A stretch of DNA of 14,870 nt from Clostridiaceae bacterium (GCA_012727625.1 JAAYGP010000087.1:1-14870); one strand, 5' to 3'; positions 6,588-13,326 are shown, counted from the first letter of the stretch. Translations and numbers: made by a program. The notes: a model not told the origin generated them from the letters alone.

Positions 6588-7238
6588 ATGGAAAAAAAGA
6601 TTTACCGCATTAAAAAAACAACTGAAACAATGGTTTCAGAAAAGATTATCCTGGATTGTGCAAACACAGCCGAAATCAGCTGTTTTTCCTGGGATGAAAA
6701 CGGCTACAGGCCAAAGTCGGAAGCCAGGGTATTGTACACGGAAAAAGGACTTCATGTATATATGATTTCCTATGAAAATAAAATAACGGCAACATACACA
6801 AAAATGCATGATCCTGTATATAAGGAAAGCTGTATGGAATTTTTCATAAAACCCAATCCCGAAAAAGACGACAGATATCTGAACTTTGAATTTAATGCGA
6901 TAGGCACTCTGAATTCCGGTCTTGGCAAGGATCGGTTTGAAAGGCTGGCAATACCGGAAATCTATCTTGAAAGATTTAAAATAAGCGCTTCAGTCAAAAA
7001 GGAGAATGTGAAGGATTTTTGCGGACCTTTCTGGTCTGTGCGTTTTTTTATCCCATTCGATTTTATTGAGGAATACTTTGGGAAAATTCATGCAGGACCC
7101 GGAACGGAAATGATGGGTAATTTTTATAAATGCGGGGAAGTGGTGGATTATCCCCATTATGGCTGTTGGAATGAGATAAAGAACGAGCGGCCCGATTTCC
7201 ACAGGCCGGAGTGTTTTGGAAGACTAGTTCTGGAATAA
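6588..7238 (+). CDS. Carbohydrate-binding family 9-like protein
   Basis: This 216-residue protein resembles the stand-alone CBM9-like (DOMON-type beta-sandwich) proteins of clostridia. Visible signatures are the SCMEFFIKPNPE strand, the FEFNAIGT strand and the C-terminal WNEIKNERPDFHRPECFGRL segment (from about 194), close to the usual WNPI..ERPDFHRPE.FG ending. Family members bind sugars or occur with glycoside-processing genes; the ligand here cannot be told. There is no signal peptide or membrane segment, so it appears cytoplasmic, which is odd for a polysaccharide-binding module. An ATG at 6579 abuts the GGAG, whereas the ATG at 6588 has GGAG 9 bases upstream (6575-6578) and is preferred. 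The 25-base gap from the diguanylate cyclase indicates co-transcription. No terminator follows clearly, but a new strong promoter starts at 7261. Confidence 0.8.
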   Translation: MEKKIYRIKKTTETMVSEKIILDCANTAEISCFSWDENGYRPKSEARVLYTEKGLHVYMISYENKITATYTKMHDPVYKESCMEFFIKPNPEKDDRYLNFEFNAIGTLNSGLGKDRFERLAIPEIYLERFKISASVKKENVKDFCGPFWSVRFFIPFDFIEEYFGKIHAGPGTEMMGNFYKCGEVVDYPHYGCWNEIKNERPDFHRPECFGRLVLE

Positions 7239-7260
7239 ATTACCTGCATTTTTAGAAATG

Positions 7261-7289
7261 TTGACAAATGTTGGGCAATAGGTTATTAT
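7261..7289 (+). promoter_or_regulatory. Strong sigma-A promoter of the G5/3D gene
   Basis: A perfect TTGACA -35 (7261-7266), a 17-base spacer and TATTAT (7284-7289, five of six) give one of the best promoters in the window. Transcription would begin near 7296, more than 200 bases before the start codon at 7510. This makes an in-frame ATG at 7268 unusable as a start. Confidence 0.75.
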
Positions 7290-7317
7290 TGTATAGCTTA
7301 TGTTTGGTAAGGGAGGT

Positions 7318-7485
7318 AATGAGAGGCACTATTAATAGTAAAAATACCCTGATGGGTGTTCACTTATCCGAGTATGGCGGAAACAGGGATAGAAAAAGAG
7401 AAACACTGTTTTGCAGAAAGGATGAGCCCGGAGCGAATCCGGGAACATGCATGTAAGGAGTTAAACCGGAGGAACGCCTTGCATT
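7318..7485 (+). ncRNA. Candidate structured leader RNA (riboswitch-like, class not recognised)
   Basis: AATGAGAGGC (7318-7327) can pair with GCCTTGCATT (7476-7485), nine of ten positions, closing a domain of about 168 bases. Inside are the palindrome ACTATTAATAGT (7328-7339), ATACCC/GGGTGT (7344-7359), TATCC/GGATA (7365-7391) and CCCGGA-GCGAA-TCCGGG (7427-7443). The start codon follows 24 bases later with AAAGGAAG as ribosome binding site. G5/3D cell-wall genes in Firmicutes often carry c-di-AMP (ydaO-type) riboswitches, but the hallmark conserved segments of that class are not found here. Against RNA: an ATG at 7319 after AAGGGAGG opens a 45-codon frame ending at 7456, though its spacing of 2 bases is poor. 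Confidence 0.4.
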
Positions 7486-7509
7486 GTGTTTGATGAAAGG
7501 AAGTTGTGA

Positions 7510-8610
7510 ATGGGAAGTTTTATATTTAGTTATGCAAAACGTAGCATACCCCTTATGCGGATTTTTATTGTGCTGATTTTGCTTATCGTATCCGTAGTTT
7601 CAGGGTTTTGCCTGTATAATAAACTGATGAAGGAAGTCAGGATTGTGGAGGACGGCAACGATATCCAGGTTAAAACCATGGGCGATGATGTACAAACAGT
7701 CTTTAACCAAATGGGTATTTTGGTTGAATCCTATGATTACGTCAGCGAACCATTGTCAATGAAGCTTTCGGATGAAACGGTACATGAGGTTGTAATCAGA
7801 CGTGCGGTGCCGGTTAATATTGAACTTGAAGGCAGAAAAACCCAGGTTATGACATATCATGATACCATTGGCGAGACAATCGCCGCGAACGGAATTGTTA
7901 TGGGACCTTTGGACAGGGTGGAAGGACGAAGCCTTAATGATCCTGTAAATATGGGAATGGATATTAAAATAATCCGTGTAAGGGAAGAATTGATTACCGA
8001 AGCTGAAGATATTCCATATACAACAGAAAAAACTCCTAATGAACAGATGAATCAAGGTGAGCAAAAAGTTATACAGGAAGGTGTTAACGGCATCCTTGAG
8101 AAATATTACAAAATAACTTATGAGGACAACAGGATTGTATCACGGGTATACATGGATGAGAAGGTGGTGAAGGAACCTGTGACCGAGCTGATAGAATTTG
8201 GTACGGTTCCCAACTTTAAGACAGCCCGCGGGGATACGGTCAGATACAGGAAAGTGCTGGATATGTATGCGACCGCATATACATCATCATTTGAGGATAC
8301 GGGTAAACATCCTGATCATCCGGAGTTTGGCATTTGTTATACAGGCATGAAAGCAAGGGAAGGTATTATAGCTGTTGATCCGAAAGTAATACCCTTATAC
8401 ACAAAGGTATATGTGGAAGTTGTGGGAAGCACTCCTGATTATGGTTTTGCCATAGCAGGCGACATCGGCAGCGCAATCAAGGGAAATCTCATTGATCTTT
8501 ATTTTGACTCCAAGGAGGCTGTTTCCAAATGGGGCAAGAAAAAGGTCAGGGTATATATACTTAACGAACAGAATGATACAAGGTGGAAAGAAACCGATTA
8601 TACCAAATAA
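7510..8610 (+). CDS. yabE: YabE-like G5/3D-domain cell-wall hydrolase
   Basis: This 366-residue protein has a single N-terminal membrane segment (about residues 17-36) with little behind it, fitting a signal anchor or signal peptide. Two DUF348 ubiquitin-like modules follow (about 52-95 and 112-157). A G5 domain spans about 158-232 (starting at VREELITEAEDIPY and ending TELIEFGT). The C-terminal 3D domain (about 250-352) has its three aspartates at D290 (AVDPKVIPL), D318 (AGDIGSAIKG) and D329 (IDLYF). The 3D fold belongs to the double-psi beta-barrel family and is associated with peptidoglycan lytic activity in Rpf-like and Sps proteins. It thus probably remodels cell wall outside the membrane. 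The domain order and position upstream of rsmA match Bacillus yabE. A strong promoter, a long structured leader and a perfect terminator frame it as one transcription unit. Confidence 0.9.
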   Translation: MGSFIFSYAKRSIPLMRIFIVLILLIVSVVSGFCLYNKLMKEVRIVEDGNDIQVKTMGDDVQTVFNQMGILVESYDYVSEPLSMKLSDETVHEVVIRRAVPVNIELEGRKTQVMTYHDTIGETIAANGIVMGPLDRVEGRSLNDPVNMGMDIKIIRVREELITEAEDIPYTTEKTPNEQMNQGEQKVIQEGVNGILEKYYKITYEDNRIVSRVYMDEKVVKEPVTELIEFGTVPNFKTARGDTVRYRKVLDMYATAYTSSFEDTGKHPDHPEFGICYTGMKAREGIIAVDPKVIPLYTKVYVEVVGSTPDYGFAIAGDIGSAIKGNLIDLYFDSKEAVSKWGKKKVRVYILNEQNDTRWKETDYTK

Positions 8611-8637
8611 CAGCCTGAAATAAAAACATATATAACA

Positions 8638-8670
8638 ATACCGGAACAGTTTTGTTCCGGTATGTCTTTT
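8638..8670 (+). terminator. Intrinsic terminator after the G5/3D gene
   Basis: ATACCGGAACA (8638-8648) and TGTTCCGGTAT (8653-8663) form a perfect 11-base stem with a GTTT loop, followed by GTCTTTT. It separates the 3D gene from rsmA. Confidence 0.85.
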
Positions 8671-8709
8671 AAATCAGGGATTTAAAACAGGCTGAACGAG
8701 GTGACCTCT

Positions 8710-9549
8710 TTGATAAATACAAATGAAATTCTTAACAAATATAGGTTAAAACTTACAAAATCTCTTGGTCAGAATTTTCTTACAGACATTAATATTCTGA
8801 AAAAAATAGCGGACGCGGGGGATTTAACGCAGGAAGACCTTGTTTTGGAAATAGGTCCGGGTATTGGCGCGCTTACTGTAGTTATGGCCCAAAAGGCAGG
8901 CAGCGTAATAGCTGTTGAGCTTGATAAAAATCTTATGCCGGCACTGAAGTTTACAACCGGTTCCTATAAAAATATTACAATCATTAATGATGATATATTG
9001 AAAGTTAACGTCAACGCTCTGATTGGCAGCTGGAAAGGTCCTGTAAAAATAATATCAAACCTTCCCTATTATGTTACAACTCCTGTTATTATGATGTTTC
9101 TGGAAAACAATTTACCGATAGAACGCATGGTAATCATGGTTCAGAAAGAAGTTGCGCAAAGAATGTCGGCGTCTCCCGGTACAAAAGAATACGGTGCCCT
9201 GTCTGTGGGAGTACAGGCGGCGGGAGATGTCAAATCTTTATTTAATGTGTCATGTAACTGTTTTATTCCAAAACCTGATGTTGATTCTTCCGTTGTACGG
9301 ATTATGATTCATGACAAATACCAAAAGATGATAAACGACAGACAGGTTTTCTTAAACTGTGTAAAAGCAGCTTTTCTAAAGCGGAGGAAAACATTGATAA
9401 ACGCCATGAGCAGCTACCCGGAACTGAATCTCAAAAGAGAAAAAGTAAAGGAAATTATTGCAGCAATGAAACTGAAAGAAACAATCCGCGGAGAGGAGCT
9501 CTCAGTAGAGCAGTTCATACAATTGGCAAATCTCGTATCTGATTTTTAA
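8710..9549 (+). CDS. rsmA: 16S rRNA dimethyladenosine transferase RsmA (KsgA)
   Basis: RsmA uses S-adenosylmethionine to dimethylate two adjacent adenosines in the 3'-terminal helix of 16S rRNA, a late checkpoint of small-subunit assembly. The 279-residue protein shows the N-terminal signature SLGQNFL (18-24), the SAM-binding loop LEIGPGIGALT (from 46), the acidic ribose-binding VELDKN (69-74) and the catalytic NLPYYV (117-122). The C-terminal helical domain includes AAFLKRRKTL. Length is normal. A GTG at 8701 lies in frame, but GAGGTGA (8698-8704) is itself a ribosome binding site positioned 5 bases before the TTG at 8710, so the TTG start is preferred. It follows the YabE-like gene as in Bacillus, but rnmV, which usually sits between them, is absent. 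Downstream is a hairpin at 9584. Confidence 0.95.
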   Translation: MINTNEILNKYRLKLTKSLGQNFLTDINILKKIADAGDLTQEDLVLEIGPGIGALTVVMAQKAGSVIAVELDKNLMPALKFTTGSYKNITIINDDILKVNVNALIGSWKGPVKIISNLPYYVTTPVIMMFLENNLPIERMVIMVQKEVAQRMSASPGTKEYGALSVGVQAAGDVKSLFNVSCNCFIPKPDVDSSVVRIMIHDKYQKMINDRQVFLNCVKAAFLKRRKTLINAMSSYPELNLKREKVKEIIAAMKLKETIRGEELSVEQFIQLANLVSDF

Positions 9550-9583
9550 ATTATCCGGACAAAATACAGGCTTATTTTTTATT

Positions 9584-9627
9584 CCCCTGCATATATATTT
9601 ATGGAAAACGTGATGCAGGGGGTTTTT
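9584..9627 (+). terminator. Hairpin with T-tract after rsmA that also masks the next ribosome binding site
   Basis: CCCCTGCAT (9584-9592) pairs perfectly with ATGCAGGGG (9613-9621) across a 20-base AT-rich loop, and five T follow (9623-9627). It resembles an intrinsic terminator with an unusually long loop. The CAGGGGG of the 3' arm (9616-9622) is also the only Shine-Dalgarno for the ATG at 9630, so the folded RNA would hide it. It could therefore be a terminator, an attenuator or a translational switch. Confidence 0.6.
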
Positions 9628-9629
9628 GA

Positions 9630-10541
9630 ATGGAACAATCAGGATATTACAGGAAATATATTATTCTTGAAGAACTGGATTCAGGTTTTGGAGTGCAAAG
9701 AACACCTGAGGGTTTTGCCAGGCTTGAGGGCAACAGGGAGGGCATAACACTGTTTCTTCAGATAAAGAATTTACGCGGGGGGATATCTCCCTACACTGTT
9801 ATTCTTATATATAACAGTGAAAAGGATTTGGAGGTATTCAGGATCGGAAGCCTTGACGTTTATAACGGGACCGGGGTAATGCGCAGAAGTCTGGATAACG
9901 CGGCAATGCAAGCGGTAGGGATTAAGCCTGAGAGCATAGATTATATTATAATAGCTTCGGAACACAGGGAAAGGATTTTTATACCCCTTATAGGTATCTG
10001 CAGCAAGGCAAAACCCTGGGATGAAGTGGTCAGGCACAGGCTTTTGAAAAAGGGAAAAGCGCCTGCGGCAGAACATGAAAAGACAAAAATCTCTCCCATG
10101 AGGAAAACGGAACCCTCGCAGGATTCATCCGGCAAAGAAGCGGTTGTGGACGCTTCAAAGCTTGAGAAAAAACTAAAAGAGAGCTTTGAATCTTTTGAAC
10201 CCTTTTCAAATCCCCGCCATGATTATTCATGGTATAGGGTTAATGATATTGCAAAGCTGAGTAATCTGCTTTTTATTTGCAATATGAAAATTCCGTTGTT
10301 TGCAAATCCCAAAATACTGGTGGGCTTGTTTAAATACAGGCATATTCTTGCGGGTATTTACCGTTCCGCTCACAATGATATGAATTATTTTGTTTTAGGC
10401 GTCCCCGCAAAGGACGAATCGGAGGGAAAACCATTTGAAAACATCTGCCGCTGGGTGGAGAGCCAAAGTAAAGAGTACGGTGACATGACCGGTTACTGGC
10501 TTGTTTATGTGAATTTAAAGGATGGTGAATTTGTACGGTAA
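9630..10541 (+). CDS. Conserved clostridial protein of unknown function
   Basis: I recognise the layout as a clostridial hypothetical family but know no function. The 303 residues have no membrane segment or signal peptide. The N-terminal domain (about 1-125) is beta-rich and contains GFARLEGNREGITLFLQIKN and YTVILIYNS, a pattern recurring in such proteins. A charged Lys/Glu/Ser-rich linker follows (about 138-190). The C-terminal domain (about 195-303) starts HDYSWYRVND and ends GYWLVYVNL, with FKYRHILAGIY and YFVLGVPAKDE between, resembling the C-terminal module seen in related clostridial proteins. No catalytic motif is evident, so a structural or binding role is possible. Its ribosome binding site AGGGGG lies in the 3' arm of the 9584-9622 hairpin, 7 bases before the ATG. 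It sits after rsmA and may be read through from it if the hairpin is leaky. Confidence 0.75.
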   Translation: MEQSGYYRKYIILEELDSGFGVQRTPEGFARLEGNREGITLFLQIKNLRGGISPYTVILIYNSEKDLEVFRIGSLDVYNGTGVMRRSLDNAAMQAVGIKPESIDYIIIASEHRERIFIPLIGICSKAKPWDEVVRHRLLKKGKAPAAEHEKTKISPMRKTEPSQDSSGKEAVVDASKLEKKLKESFESFEPFSNPRHDYSWYRVNDIAKLSNLLFICNMKIPLFANPKILVGLFKYRHILAGIYRSAHNDMNYFVLGVPAKDESEGKPFENICRWVESQSKEYGDMTGYWLVYVNLKDGEFVR

Positions 10542-10549
10542 AAAATATC

Positions 10550-10709
10550 GTGAAAATAAACATTCTTTTATTAGGAATCCTGACACAGGCAAAAAAGCCC
10601 CGGATACCAAAGGACTGGTGCCCTTTCTGTCCTGACTCGGGCAATGCTGCACTGTAAGTCTTGCAAGGAAGATATGGCGGATGAGTTTCCATTTTGTTCG
10701 TTTTGCTAA
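10550..10709 (+). pseudogene. Possible frameshifted zinc-ribbon peptide
   Basis: Two adjacent frames together encode what reads as one zinc-ribbon chain. From GTG at 10550 one frame gives KKPRIPKDWCPFCPDSGNAAL and stops at 10657. One base further, a frame from ATG 10644 gives HCKSCKEDMADEFPFCSFC and stops at 10709. Joined, they have three CxxC pairs with normal ribbon spacing. A single base change between about 10631 and 10650 would fuse them. There is no good ribosome binding site, and the 3' end overlaps the stop of the convergent marR gene. It could be a decayed gene, a sequencing error in a live gene, or a small protein of 21 residues. A third frame (ATG 10522 to 10635) is also open, so confidence is low. 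Confidence 0.35.
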
Positions 10710-11155
10710 GAGGGTCGTATATTAAGCGCGTTTTTTTCCATTAATTCGAGCAGCCTGAGAAGCTCTTTTTGCTCAAACCCGGTCATATCCTTAGTCACTA
10801 TTTCACGCCATTTGGCCAGTAAGGAACGAATTACCGGCAGAAGGGTCTGTCCATTCTCTGTCAGGTACAGTTCATTCTGGCGTCTGTTATCCCTTGACTG
10901 TTCTCTTTTTATGTAGCCCATATCTTCCAATTCTCTGCATTTTCTGGCAACACCGCTTTTGTCAATCAACAAATACTCAGAGAGACTGTCCTGATTGGAA
11001 CCAGGATGCCTGTCCAGATATAAAATAATCATAAACATAACTCCGCGAAGCTTAAAAGCACGCAGATTTTCATCAAGATACAGCCGTCTCTGCCTTTCAA
11101 GACGGGCAATGTGCCTTATGATATTCCGGGAAAATTCCTGTTTATCACTGTTCAT
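10706..11155 (-). CDS. MarR-family transcriptional regulator
   Basis: This 149-residue protein has the MarR winged helix-turn-helix. It has N-terminal dimer helices (about 5-30), the first DNA-binding helices around 50-63, a recognition helix in DKSGVARKCRELEDMGYI (65-82), a wing with SRDNRRQNELYLTENG (87-102), and a C-terminal dimerisation helix. MarR proteins are dimeric repressors released by small aromatic or toxic ligands, often controlling a neighbouring exporter. Here the MATE exporter lies 147 bases upstream on the same strand, and a dyad of GTTGC/GCAAC repeats covers its promoter, so autoregulated control of the efflux gene is the natural reading (inference). The ATG at 11155 has GGGGAGG 8 bases upstream (11170-11164). 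No clear terminator separates it from the exporter, and it may also have its own weak promoter in the gap. Confidence 0.92.
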   Translation of the reverse strand: MNSDKQEFSRNIIRHIARLERQRRLYLDENLRAFKLRGVMFMIILYLDRHPGSNQDSLSEYLLIDKSGVARKCRELEDMGYIKREQSRDNRRQNELYLTENGQTLLPVIRSLLAKWREIVTKDMTGFEQKELLRLLELMEKNALNIRPS

Positions 11156-11302
11156 TACCCAAACCTCCCCTATAATTCACCTTTCATATTGCGGCAGACT
11201 TTCCACGCGCAATCAGTAGTACAGAGTTTTCACTTCACTCAATAACATTAAGACAGTTTTTATACCCTTACAGTACGTTTATTACTGCCTCCTGTTTTTA
11301 GC

Positions 11303-12751
11303 TTACATTGAAACAGATTCCCGGGCCATTTCCTGTGGATGCTCAGGATTATCATTTGAATTTTTTTCCGAATCTTTTTGCTCCATATCAAGACGTTTTA
11401 TTTTGTTAAGCAGCAATAAGGCCATGGGCAAGGTTATCATAAAAGCCATAATGTCTGCTACGGCCTGCGCTGAAGCCATCCCATAAACGCCGAATATACC
11501 TGATAATATCAAAACACAGGGTATCAGGCAAATAATTTGTCGTGACAGCCCGATTATGGTAGCACCAATTGCCCGGCCAAGAGCCTGGAAAAGACCGTTG
11601 GCAATTCCAACCCACGCATGGAAAGCCATAGTGACACATTGGGATATAATCATATATGAGCCTATGGTTATAATTTCAGTATCGGAGGTCGACGCAAAAA
11701 CACCAACCAGTTTTTTAGCCATTATTGCCATAAAGAATCCTAATATAATACTTCCCGAAGTACCCATTACACTGCATATCCAGAAGGCTTTCCTTACTCT
11801 CGCAAAATTCCCGGCGCCCCAGTTATATCCTGCTACAGGTTGAAAGCCTTGCCCAAGACCTATAATTGCCGAACCAACAATACGGGTAGCTTTGTTTGCA
11901 ACTGACGCCGCAGCCAGTACGGAGTCTCCAAAGTTGCCGGCAACATTGTTTACAACAATGGAAGATATGGCCAGCATACTGAAGCGTAAAAAAGTAGGGA
12001 TTCCCATCCGTGCAATCTCCAGGTAAATATCTTTACTTGGAGTGAAATATTTCAGTTTCAGATCAAGCATGGTCCTTTTGCGTATAAAGGGCATCAGTAG
12101 TATTAAAAAACTAATCAGCTTTGAAATACCGGTCGCTATGGCGGCACCGGCAACTTCAAGCCTGAAAACGCTTATGAACAATGGATCAAGGCCAATATTA
12201 ACAATACATCCTGAAATCATGCCAATCATTGAATACCTTGTGTTTCCCTCAGCGCGAAGAAGCTGATTTAAGACCACAGTACCGGCTGTAAAGGGCGTGG
12301 ACACAAGAATCCATTTTGCATAATCCATTGAATAGGGTACAACAGTCTCGGTTGCACCAAGAAATATGACCAACGGCTTTATAAATGCGTAAGCAAAAAG
12401 AGATATCAAAACCAGAGCTGCCATACCTGTAAAAAGTGTGGTTGTTCCTACCCGGCTTGCTTTTTCATCTTTTCTCGCTCCTAACAGACGCGAGATATAG
12501 CTTGACGCACCCATACCAAAGCCCATGGCGATGGAACGGATTAAAATCAGAAGGGAGGAGTTTACTCCAACTGCGGCAGTTGCCGTTGTTCCCAGCTTGC
12601 TTACAAAATATGTATCCGTAATATTATATATAGAATCGACAAGCATTGCCAAAATCATTGGAACCGCAACTATTGGAATTACTTTTGCCACCGGTTCTTC
12701 AAGCATCATTCTTCGTTGTTTTTCACGTCTAATTAATTGAGCTTCAGTCAA
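11303..12751 (-). CDS. MATE-family multidrug efflux transporter
   Basis: This 482-residue protein is highly hydrophobic, with a pattern consistent with twelve transmembrane helices in two related halves. MATE signatures are visible: ITDTYFVSKLG near 44-54, MGFGMGASSYISRLLGARK (76-94) and, in the second half, GQGFQPVAGYNWGAGN (300-315). Such transporters export cationic drugs or metabolites using a sodium or proton gradient. The sequence resembles the MepA-like branch of Firmicutes, but the substrate cannot be deduced. The C-terminus is a hydrophilic Asp/Asn/Glu-rich tail of about 30 residues. Translation starts at TTG with GGGGG 9 bases upstream. The promoter at 12813-12841 is followed by GTTGC/GCAAC repeats, a probable operator for the MarR protein encoded downstream. 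The unit is divergent from rpmE. Confidence 0.94.
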   Translation of the reverse strand: MTEAQLIRREKQRRMMLEEPVAKVIPIVAVPMILAMLVDSIYNITDTYFVSKLGTTATAAVGVNSSLLILIRSIAMGFGMGASSYISRLLGARKDEKASRVGTTTLFTGMAALVLISLFAYAFIKPLVIFLGATETVVPYSMDYAKWILVSTPFTAGTVVLNQLLRAEGNTRYSMIGMISGCIVNIGLDPLFISVFRLEVAGAAIATGISKLISFLILLMPFIRKRTMLDLKLKYFTPSKDIYLEIARMGIPTFLRFSMLAISSIVVNNVAGNFGDSVLAAASVANKATRIVGSAIIGLGQGFQPVAGYNWGAGNFARVRKAFWICSVMGTSGSIILGFFMAIMAKKLVGVFASTSDTEIITIGSYMIISQCVTMAFHAWVGIANGLFQALGRAIGATIIGLSRQIICLIPCVLILSGIFGVYGMASAQAVADIMAFMITLPMALLLLNKIKRLDMEQKDSEKNSNDNPEHPQEMARESVSM

Positions 12752-12777
12752 AAGAAATATCCCCCTTTGGATGATCT

Positions 12778-12814
12778 ATAGTTGCATATCAATACAGTTG
12801 CAATACGCAACTAT
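12778..12814. promoter_or_regulatory. Candidate MarR operator (GTTGC/GCAAC dyad)
   Basis: AGTTGC (12796-12801) and GCAACT (12807-12812) form a 6-5-6 inverted repeat. A second upstream arm, ATAGTTGC (12778-12785), forms a perfect 8-base inverted pair with GCAACTAT (12807-12814). Three half-sites thus sit just downstream of the exporter -10, the classic place for a MarR dimer. No such repeats occur before marR itself. Confidence 0.6.
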
Positions 12815-12841
12815 ATTAACACATTAGAAGTATCAGATCAA
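12813..12841 (-). promoter_or_regulatory. Promoter of the MATE-marR unit
   Basis: On the minus strand TTGATC (12841-12836) lies 17 bases from TAATAT (12818-12813), each four of six to consensus. The operator-like repeats begin right at the -10 and cover the expected transcription start. Confidence 0.5.
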
Positions 12842-12865
12842 TGGCAAGCGAAAAAATTTTTTTTC

Positions 12866-12894
12866 TTGATATGGAAAGTCCATTGTGATATAAT
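12866..12894 (+). promoter_or_regulatory. Promoter of rpmE
   Basis: TTGATA (12866-12871), a 17-base spacer and a perfect TATAAT (12889-12894) preceded by TGA form a near-ideal sigma-A promoter with an extended -10. The transcript would start near 12901, about 170 bases before the rpmE start. Confidence 0.75.
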
Positions 12895-12927
12895 GACAGG
12901 CGGCGCTTTTTAAACATAACGAGGCTT

Positions 12928-13050
12928 ATGCCCGGTTTCCAAAAGCAGTGGCAAATATATCCCCTGTCCCGGTAAACCGGCATGTTGAGATATAAAGCAA
13001 TTGCTTACATTGTACTAATTCCAGAAGGTATATTGCATAGAGAATATGCA
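12928..13050 (+). promoter_or_regulatory. Structured 5' leader of rpmE (possible L31 autoregulatory element)
   Basis: ATG-C-CCGGTTT (12928-12938) can pair with AAACCGGCAT (12974-12983) as a 10-base helix with one bulged C. Inside it, CAGTGG and CCCCTG can pair with one mismatch. A second hairpin, TGCATA-GAGAA-TATGCA (13034-13050), lies just before the ribosome binding site. Ribosomal-protein leaders for autogenous control, including L31, are known in Firmicutes; whether this belongs to one was not tested. Confidence 0.4.
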
Positions 13051-13069
13051 GCTAAGCGAGGTGAAAAAA

Positions 13070-13270
13070 ATGAAAGAAGGCATACATCCAAAATATGAAA
13101 AAGCTGTTGTAAGGTGCGCTTGCGGAGAGACATTTGAAACAGGATCAACAAAAAAAGAGCTCCGTGTTGAAATATGCTCACAATGCCATCCGTTCTTTAC
13201 CGGTAAGCAGAAGCTGGTTGACACCGGTGGACGTGTTGACAGATTTAAGAAGAAATATGGCATAAAATAA
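13070..13270 (+). CDS. rpmE: 50S ribosomal protein L31 (zinc-binding type)
   Basis: This 66-residue protein is bacterial L31 of the four-cysteine, zinc-binding form. C16 and C18 (RCACGETF) and C36 and C39 (CSQCHPF) form the metal site, and the conserved HPFFTGKQKLVDTGGRVDRF segment and basic tail are present. L31 sits at the large-subunit central protuberance and contacts the small subunit. In some bacteria a zinc-free paralogue replaces this form under zinc starvation; no paralogue is in the window. The in-frame ATG at 13046 would add eight residues, but the ATG at 13070 has GAGGTGA just upstream and gives the normal length. It has its own strong promoter and a long leader, and a terminator follows, so it is monocistronic. 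Confidence 0.97.
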   Translation: MKEGIHPKYEKAVVRCACGETFETGSTKKELRVEICSQCHPFFTGKQKLVDTGGRVDRFKKKYGIK

Positions 13271-13294
13271 TAGCTTGGCAATTAAATTTCCAGG

Positions 13295-13326
13295 CCCCTG
13301 CTTCACGTAAGCGGGGGTTATTGTTG
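13295..13326 (+). terminator. Intrinsic terminator of rpmE
   Basis: CCCCTGCTT (13295-13303) pairs with AAGCGGGGG (13309-13317), nine pairs with one G-T, around a CACGT loop. The following TTATTGTTGT is a moderate T-rich tract. Confidence 0.75.

Noticed and set aside
7363..7392. Resemblance of the 3D-gene leader to the start of a SAM-I riboswitch (CTTATC..GAG..GG.GGA)
   Set aside because: The further conserved parts of a SAM-I aptamer (the GCCC..GAA..CC..GGCAACC region) are absent, and the downstream gene has no link to methionine.
7268..7456. A 62-codon plus-strand frame as a gene
   Set aside because: Its ATG lies inside the -35/-10 spacer of a strong promoter, so it would not be in the transcript. 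Only a shorter 45-codon form from 7319 remains possible.
10580..10640. A minus-strand terminator after marR
   Set aside because: ACCA/TGGT gives a 4-base stem and the T-run is separated from it by unpaired GC-rich sequence, so it is not convincing.
13015..13281. An 88-codon minus-strand frame opposite rpmE
   Set aside because: It is antisense to the unmistakable L31 gene and has no ribosome binding site.
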